From contig CBDFGO010000003.1 in assembly GCA_965247125.1 (NCBI GenBank), forward strand, positions 1,116,001 through 1,180,000: a stretch of DNA of 64,000 bases, in the 5' to 3' direction. A program made the translations under genes and the position numbers. The stretch comes from CALBJU01 sp965247125 (GTDB lineage: Bacteria; Bacteroidota; Rhodothermia; Rhodothermales; UBA10348). Below the pieces are notes generated by a model that ran no database searches, was not told the origin of the DNA, and was given only the letters and a program-made list of their open reading frames with translations. Positions within the stretch are counted from its first letter, which is position 1. The number at the start of each line of letters is the position of its first letter. Of this stretch, positions 59,814 through 64,000 are shown one piece after another.

Positions 59814-61070
59814 ATGTCTAAGATGTATCAAAAAACTGTCCTTCCAAATTCTGTTCGCATCGTCACAGAATACATTCCCTCAGTGAGGAGCGTTTCGGTC
59901 GGTGCCTGGATAGGTGTTGGAAGCCGAGATGAATCGGTGTCTGAGAGCGGAATGTGCCACTTTATCGAGCACATGGTTTTCAAGGGAACCACGCGTCGTC
60001 GCATGCACCACATCGCTCAGCGACTCGAAAATGTGGGAGGGTACTTGAATGCGTTCACGGCAAAAGAATACACCTGCTTTTACGCGCGCTGTCTGGACGA
60101 GCATCTTCCGCGAGCCCTCGATACTGTTTGCGATCTTGTTGTAAATCCTGTTTTTCCAGAAAAGGAGCTGGAAAGAGAAAAGGATGTCGTGGTGGAAGAG
60201 ATGAAGATGTACGAAGACACCCCAGATGAACGTGTTTTCGACCTTCTTGATCGTGCACTGTACACGGATCACTCTATGGCTCGGCCTGTGATCGGTGTTG
60301 AGGACACCGTACGGGCTTTCTCTCGGGGTGGCTTACTCGATTTCCTCGGGAGACACTACACGGCAGAAAACATCGTCATCGCCATTGCCGGAAACGTCAA
60401 GCACGACAGGGTGGTCAAGCTGATCAGCAAGCACTTCGCAGAAGTGAAGAGAGGCGTGACCTCGGAACGACGAGATTCGATCAACGGATACACTCCGACG
60501 CGAATTGTGGATCAACGTCCTCTACAGCAGGCCCACCTCATCCTGGCTACAAGGGGACGCGACGTTCACGACCCCGCAAGGGTCGGGCTGTCCGTCCTGA
60601 ATACAATCCTGGGTGGTGGTATGTCGAGCCGCTTAAATCAGAATATTCGCGAGAAATACGGGTACTGTTACAACATCTTCTCCTTCGCAAATATGCACTC
60701 GGACACCGGGGATTTCGGTGTTTACATGGGTACCGACCCCATGAAGGTCGATCATTCCATGAAATTAATCTACAGGGAGTTCGATCGACTGGCTCAAAAA
60801 TCGGTAACACAGCGCGAACTCGATCGGGCCAAAAGTCAGGCAAAAGGCGGAATCATGCTTGGACTTGAAAGTATGGGGAGCAGAATGATGCGCATAGGTC
60901 GTCAGGAATTATATTATGGTCGGTACTATTCACTTGATGAAATACTTGAGCTGGTGAACGGTGTGACGGTCGCAGACATCACCAAGGCGGCGGCAGACCT
61001 ATTGCAGAAGGATCAGTTCTCTGAGATCAGATTGTTACCTTCAGATAATAACGGTTCTCCCACGGGCTAG
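59814..61070 (+). CDS. M16-family zinc peptidase (insulinase / processing-peptidase type)
   Basis: 418 residues. The inverted zinc motif HxxEH is HFIEH at residues 49-53 with the downstream Glu in EKDVVVEEMKMYEDTPDE. The C-terminal half carries LGGGMSSRLNQNIREKYGYCYNIFSF, including the R/Y pair typical of active M16B subunits. No signal peptide, so it is probably cytoplasmic. It follows pnp, as in many bacteria (YmxG-like position). Substrate unknown. Confidence 0.93.
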   Translation: MSKMYQKTVLPNSVRIVTEYIPSVRSVSVGAWIGVGSRDESVSESGMCHFIEHMVFKGTTRRRMHHIAQRLENVGGYLNAFTAKEYTCFYARCLDEHLPRALDTVCDLVVNPVFPEKELEREKDVVVEEMKMYEDTPDERVFDLLDRALYTDHSMARPVIGVEDTVRAFSRGGLLDFLGRHYTAENIVIAIAGNVKHDRVVKLISKHFAEVKRGVTSERRDSINGYTPTRIVDQRPLQQAHLILATRGRDVHDPARVGLSVLNTILGGGMSSRLNQNIREKYGYCYNIFSFANMHSDTGDFGVYMGTDPMKVDHSMKLIYREFDRLAQKSVTQRELDRAKSQAKGGIMLGLESMGSRMMRIGRQELYYGRYYSLDEILELVNGVTVADITKAAADLLQKDQFSEIRLLPSDNNGSPTG

Positions 61071-61079
61071 ACTGACGGA

Positions 61080-62009
61080 ATGAAAATTTTGGTTACCGGA
61101 GGCGCTGGGTTCATCGGCTCGCATATAAGCGACGCCCTGATGGAGTCCGGCCATTCGGTGCATGTGGTGGACAATCTTTCCGGTAGCACGAGGGACACCG
61201 TTCCTGCAGGGACCAGTTTTCATGAGCTGGATGTTCGAGACCCGCGGCTTCACGAGTTGTGGGCAGATGAACAATTTGAGGTGTTGTATCACCTGGCTGC
61301 CCAGATGGATGTTCGAAAATCGGTTGCGGATCCCGCCTTTGACGCTGATGTAAACATCAGAGGCATGTTGAATGTCATCGAAGCAGGACGATCGAACGGG
61401 CTCAAAAAGATTGTATTCTCGTCTACCGGCGGTGCGATCTATGGAGAGCCAGATTATACTCCTCAAGACGAAAAGCACGTTCTTCAGCCACTTTCCCCAT
61501 ATGGTATCACCAAACTCTGCTCGGAAAAGTATCTTCACTTCTACCGTGAGACCCATGGGATTGAGTACGTAGCCCTTCGCTATGGCAACGTGTACGGCCC
61601 TCGCCAAAACCCACATGGAGAGGCGGGGGTAGTAGCTATCTTTTCGGAGCGGTTGCTGGATTCAATCCAGCCGACCATAAATGGAGACGGACTCCAGACG
61701 AGGGACTACGTATTCGTCTCAGATGTCGTCGATGCGAACCTTCGCGCACTCTCGTTTGATGGGTCAGGCATATTTAACATTGGCACGGGAAAAGAAACCA
61801 CGGTAGTTGAATTGTATTCTGTGCTTCGAGACGAGCTTGCTCCTGATATGCCAATTCAACACGGACCGGGCATGCCTGGTGAGCAGCGAAGATCCGTTCT
61901 GGCGTACTCCCACGCATCGAATGTGCTCGGGTGGCAACCATCTGTAGGAATACAGAGCGGCCTGACGCAAACAGCACGCTGGTTTAGAGACCAGCACGTG
62001 AAGAGCTGA
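61080..62009 (+). CDS. NAD-dependent sugar epimerase (GalE-like)
   Basis: 309 residues, extended short-chain dehydrogenase. Nucleotide motif VTGGAGFIGSHI (5-16), HLAAQMDVRKSV, the catalytic serine/threonine region SSTGGAIYGEP, YGITK (YxxxK) and LRYGNVYGPRQNPHGEAGVVAIF. It resembles UDP-glucose 4-epimerases of the type that lacks the C-terminal extension. Its sugar could be UDP-glucose or a related nucleotide sugar. It starts 9 bases after the M16 stop and ends 1 base before scpA. Confidence 0.9.
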   Translation: MKILVTGGAGFIGSHISDALMESGHSVHVVDNLSGSTRDTVPAGTSFHELDVRDPRLHELWADEQFEVLYHLAAQMDVRKSVADPAFDADVNIRGMLNVIEAGRSNGLKKIVFSSTGGAIYGEPDYTPQDEKHVLQPLSPYGITKLCSEKYLHFYRETHGIEYVALRYGNVYGPRQNPHGEAGVVAIFSERLLDSIQPTINGDGLQTRDYVFVSDVVDANLRALSFDGSGIFNIGTGKETTVVELYSVLRDELAPDMPIQHGPGMPGEQRRSVLAYSHASNVLGWQPSVGIQSGLTQTARWFRDQHVKS

Positions 62010-62010
62010 C

Positions 62011-62763
62011 ATGTATAAGATTCGGTTACAGCAATTCGAAGGTCCTCTGGACCTGCTTCTCTTCTTCATCAGGAGAGACGAATTGGACATCCACGACATA
62101 CCGATCTCCTCCATCGCAGACGAATTCCTCGAGTATGTCACCTACATGGAAGAAGTCGACCTGGATGGGGTAGGCGATTTTCTATACATGGCGGCAGTGC
62201 TCATCAATATCAAAGCAAGACTCCTCTTGCCGTCAAAAGAGCTGAATGAGGAAGGAGAGCCCATCGATCCCAGGGCCGAGCTCATTGAGCGTTTGTTGGA
62301 GTACGTGCGGTTTAAAGAAGCCGCAGAGGCGTTGGTAGACAAGTTCGACAATCGAGCGATGAAATTTACCCGAGGGATGTCTTCTTCGGAGATGAACGTA
62401 CTCTCCAAGCCGGAAGAAGAGTTAATCGATGCGACGGTATTTGACCTCATTTCCGCGCTTCGGAAAGTTCTCACGGAAGCCCCCGATGAGATCGTTCACG
62501 AGATTGCACCCGAATCGTATACACTGGAAGAGCAGCAGCTCTTTCTCAAAAGCGAATTATTGATCGGGAAAAAGACCTCATTCGTCGGATTGGCCCAGGC
62601 GAGGTCAAAAGCATTCATTATCACAACGTTTTTAGCCATTTTGGAGATGGCCCGTCTGGGAGAAATCAATATCTTCATTTCCGGAGAGCCGGATGACTTT
62701 TTTATTGAAATAGTGGCTGAAACGCCTATCGAACCTATTCTAGGGGAACCGCTTCATGAATGA
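62011..62763 (+). CDS. scpA: Segregation and condensation protein ScpA
   Basis: 250 residues. The kleisin N-terminal signature FEGPLDLLLFFIRRDELDIHDIPIS is unmistakable (shortened: FEGPLDLLLFF); the middle is charged, and the C-terminal winged helix ends TTFLAILEMARLGEINI. It bridges SMC heads with ScpB in chromosome condensation. It overlaps scpB by eight bases. smc is not in the window. Confidence 0.95.
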   Translation: MYKIRLQQFEGPLDLLLFFIRRDELDIHDIPISSIADEFLEYVTYMEEVDLDGVGDFLYMAAVLINIKARLLLPSKELNEEGEPIDPRAELIERLLEYVRFKEAAEALVDKFDNRAMKFTRGMSSSEMNVLSKPEEELIDATVFDLISALRKVLTEAPDEIVHEIAPESYTLEEQQLFLKSELLIGKKTSFVGLAQARSKAFIITTFLAILEMARLGEINIFISGEPDDFFIEIVAETPIEPILGEPLHE

Positions 62764-63487
62764 AGTGACTGAACAACACTCAGGGCAGAGCGAACGGACT
62801 GATATGGAATCCTCTCTTCGAATGGCAATCGAGGCTCTCATCTTTGCAGCCGAGGAGTCATTATCCGCCGGGCTGTTAGCCGAGGCCTATGCTGAAGCCA
62901 CCGGGAATTCGAAGCCGGATGAAAAAGAGATTGAAGATATAGTGGCTTCGCTGAACGATGAGCTCAAGGAGACGGGTAGACCGTTCACCATAGAAAAATG
63001 GGGTGGGGGATATCGGTTTGCCACACGGTCTGAGATGGCACCCTTCATAAAAGCCCTTCTGGTCACTGACAGGCAACGCAAATTGTCACGAACATTGATG
63101 GAATCCGTTGCCATCCTAGCCTATCGACAGCCCACATCGCGGTCGGAGCTGGAATTCGTGAGGGGCGTAGATTGCGACTACGCAATACGAAAACTGATGG
63201 AATACGGCCTTATAAATGTCGTGGGGAGGGCAGAAACCGTCGGTCGACCACTTCTTTATGGAACGACAGACCGCTTTTTGGAGTTGTTCGGGCTCAGATC
63301 CTTGACCGACTTGCCTAATCTGAGAGAATTGGAGTCAATTCTCGATGATCCCGCATTTCAGAAGGAAAAAGCCAGGCTTCTCATGACTACGGCGGTGCAA
63401 CTGCCACTCAATATTGAGGAGACAGTCGAAAGTGATGGTTCGGGGTCAGGGACGGAAGAAATAAAAGATGTACAAGAAGAGCGATAG
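62756..63487 (+). CDS. scpB: Segregation and condensation protein ScpB
   Basis: 243 residues. Two winged-helix domains: MAIEALIFAAEESLSAGLL near the start, and SRTLMESVAILAYRQPTSRSELEFVRGVDCDYAIRKLMEYGLI in the middle (the family's most conserved region), followed by GRPLLYGTTDRFLELFGL. An unusual tail of about 25 acidic residues follows (IEETVESDGSGSGTEEIKD). The last 20 bases overlap the next gene. Confidence 0.94.
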   Translation: MNEVTEQHSGQSERTDMESSLRMAIEALIFAAEESLSAGLLAEAYAEATGNSKPDEKEIEDIVASLNDELKETGRPFTIEKWGGGYRFATRSEMAPFIKALLVTDRQRKLSRTLMESVAILAYRQPTSRSELEFVRGVDCDYAIRKLMEYGLINVVGRAETVGRPLLYGTTDRFLELFGLRSLTDLPNLRELESILDDPAFQKEKARLLMTTAVQLPLNIEETVESDGSGSGTEEIKDVQEER

Positions 63488-64000
63488 TAGCCGTGGTGGA
63501 AAGAGACCCTTCAAGAGAAGAGGGTCGTCCCGCAGGTCTGCCCGTTCGAATTTCTCCGAACCCGTGTTGGACCTCACACAACCCATTCGGTTGAATAGGT
63601 TCATCGCCAGCAGCGGGTTGTGTTCGCGACGCGATGCCGATGACTTGATCGCGAAAGGGCTGGTGAAAGTGAATGACACGCTGATAACCGAGATGGGTGT
63701 CAAGGTGAAGCACGGTGATCGAGTGTCGGTAAACGGCAAGCAAATGGTGCCGACCGATCGCGAGTATATCTTGATGAACAAACCCAAGGACACCATAACC
63801 ACGACCTCGGATGAGAAGGGCAGACGCTCAGTCATGGATCTGCTGGACAAAGATCAGTTCGGATCAATAGGCCTCTTTCCGGTTGGAAGATTGGATCGGC
63901 ACACGACGGGAGCCCTGATATTGACAAACGATGGAGCGCTCGCTCATCGCTTGATGCATCCCAGTTTCGGAGTAGAAAAGCAGTATTTGGTCGAGACTCG
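63468..64000 (+). CDS. RluB/RsuA-family rRNA pseudouridine synthase, cut by window end
   Basis: The frame from ATG 63468 stays open to the window edge (177 codons). The first 30 residues are basic and Ser/Arg-rich (KRPFKRRGSSRRSARS). An S4 RNA-binding domain follows (IRLNRFIASSGLCSRRDADDL), then the catalytic domain with EYILMNKPKDTITT and VGRLDRHTTGALILTNDG, which contains the catalytic aspartate, and RLMHPSFGVEKQYLVE. It most resembles RluB (23S U2605). Next to scpA-scpB, as is common. Start is within scpB; overlap of 20 bases. Confidence 0.93.
   Translation, partial: MYKKSDSSRGGKRPFKRRGSSRRSARSNFSEPVLDLTQPIRLNRFIASSGLCSRRDADDLIAKGLVKVNDTLITEMGVKVKHGDRVSVNGKQMVPTDREYILMNKPKDTITTTSDEKGRRSVMDLLDKDQFGSIGLFPVGRLDRHTTGALILTNDGALAHRLMHPSFGVEKQYLVET

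Overview
The window is a gene-dense stretch of bacterial chromosome of about 53% GC by eye. It holds 54 protein-coding genes, two of them cut by the window ends. No gap without a gene exceeds about 300 bases. I found no tRNA or rRNA gene, insertion sequence, prophage or CRISPR array. The gene content suggests a Gram-negative relative of Bacteroidota, most likely near the Rhodothermia/Balneolia branch. The reasons are a LolC/E-type permease, a tandem cassette of periplasmic peptidyl-prolyl isomerases plus MoxR, a large outer-membrane-barrel candidate, adrenodoxin-reductase-type ferredoxin-NADP reductase, a two-subunit methylmalonyl-CoA mutase, and long acidic tails on translation proteins. This placement is inference, not a phylogenetic result.

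Layout. 1-7.8 kb: lipoprotein-export-type permease (cut), moaD-moaE, a LacI-family regulator coupled to purC, copper ATPase plus CopZ-like chaperone, ferredoxin-NADP reductase. 7.9-17.6 kb: 1184-residue secreted barrel candidate, murA, cysteine desulfurase, class 1 fructose bisphosphatase, thrB, thrC. 17.6-28.6 kb: M23 peptidase, AI-2E family permease, then a minus-strand run of three SurA/parvulin-type chaperones, MoxR and hutF, divergent from an ECF sigma / anti-sigma pair. 28.7-34.9 kb: gltX, mutA-mutB-meaB, SpoU methylase. 35-39.7 kb: cmk, ribosomal protein S1, HD-domain protein. 39.7-46 kb: sarcosine-oxidase-like flavoprotein, 2-phosphoglycerate kinase with ATP cones, a barrel protein, aldehyde dehydrogenase, aminotransferase. 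46-49.1 kb: small membrane protein, prfB with a programmed frameshift, nadB. 49.1-59.7 kb: the classic rimP-nusA-infB-rbfA-truB-ribF-rpsO-pnp block. 59.8-64 kb: M16 peptidase, sugar epimerase, scpA, scpB and an rluB-type pseudouridine synthase cut by the window end.

How the genes work together. Two functional themes stand out. The first is envelope biogenesis: Lol-type permease, SurA-like chaperones, MurA, M23 and barrel proteins, with an ECF sigma unit placed back-to-back with the chaperone operon. The second is transcription and translation: RF2, S1, NusA, IF2, RbfA, TruB, S15, PNPase, GltX and an rRNA/tRNA methylase. Several of these have structured leaders (rpsA, rimP-nusA, rpsO). Four of them (S1, NusA, IF2, PNPase) carry long low-complexity charged or RGG tails built from tandem DNA repeats.

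I saw no cassette that looks like a wholly new defence or mobile system. The best leads are the leader upstream of rimP-nusA (promoter, 17-codon ORF, terminator), the shared charged tails of the RNA machinery, the ECF sigma / chaperone divergon, and the tandem-ATP-cone 2-phosphoglycerate kinase.
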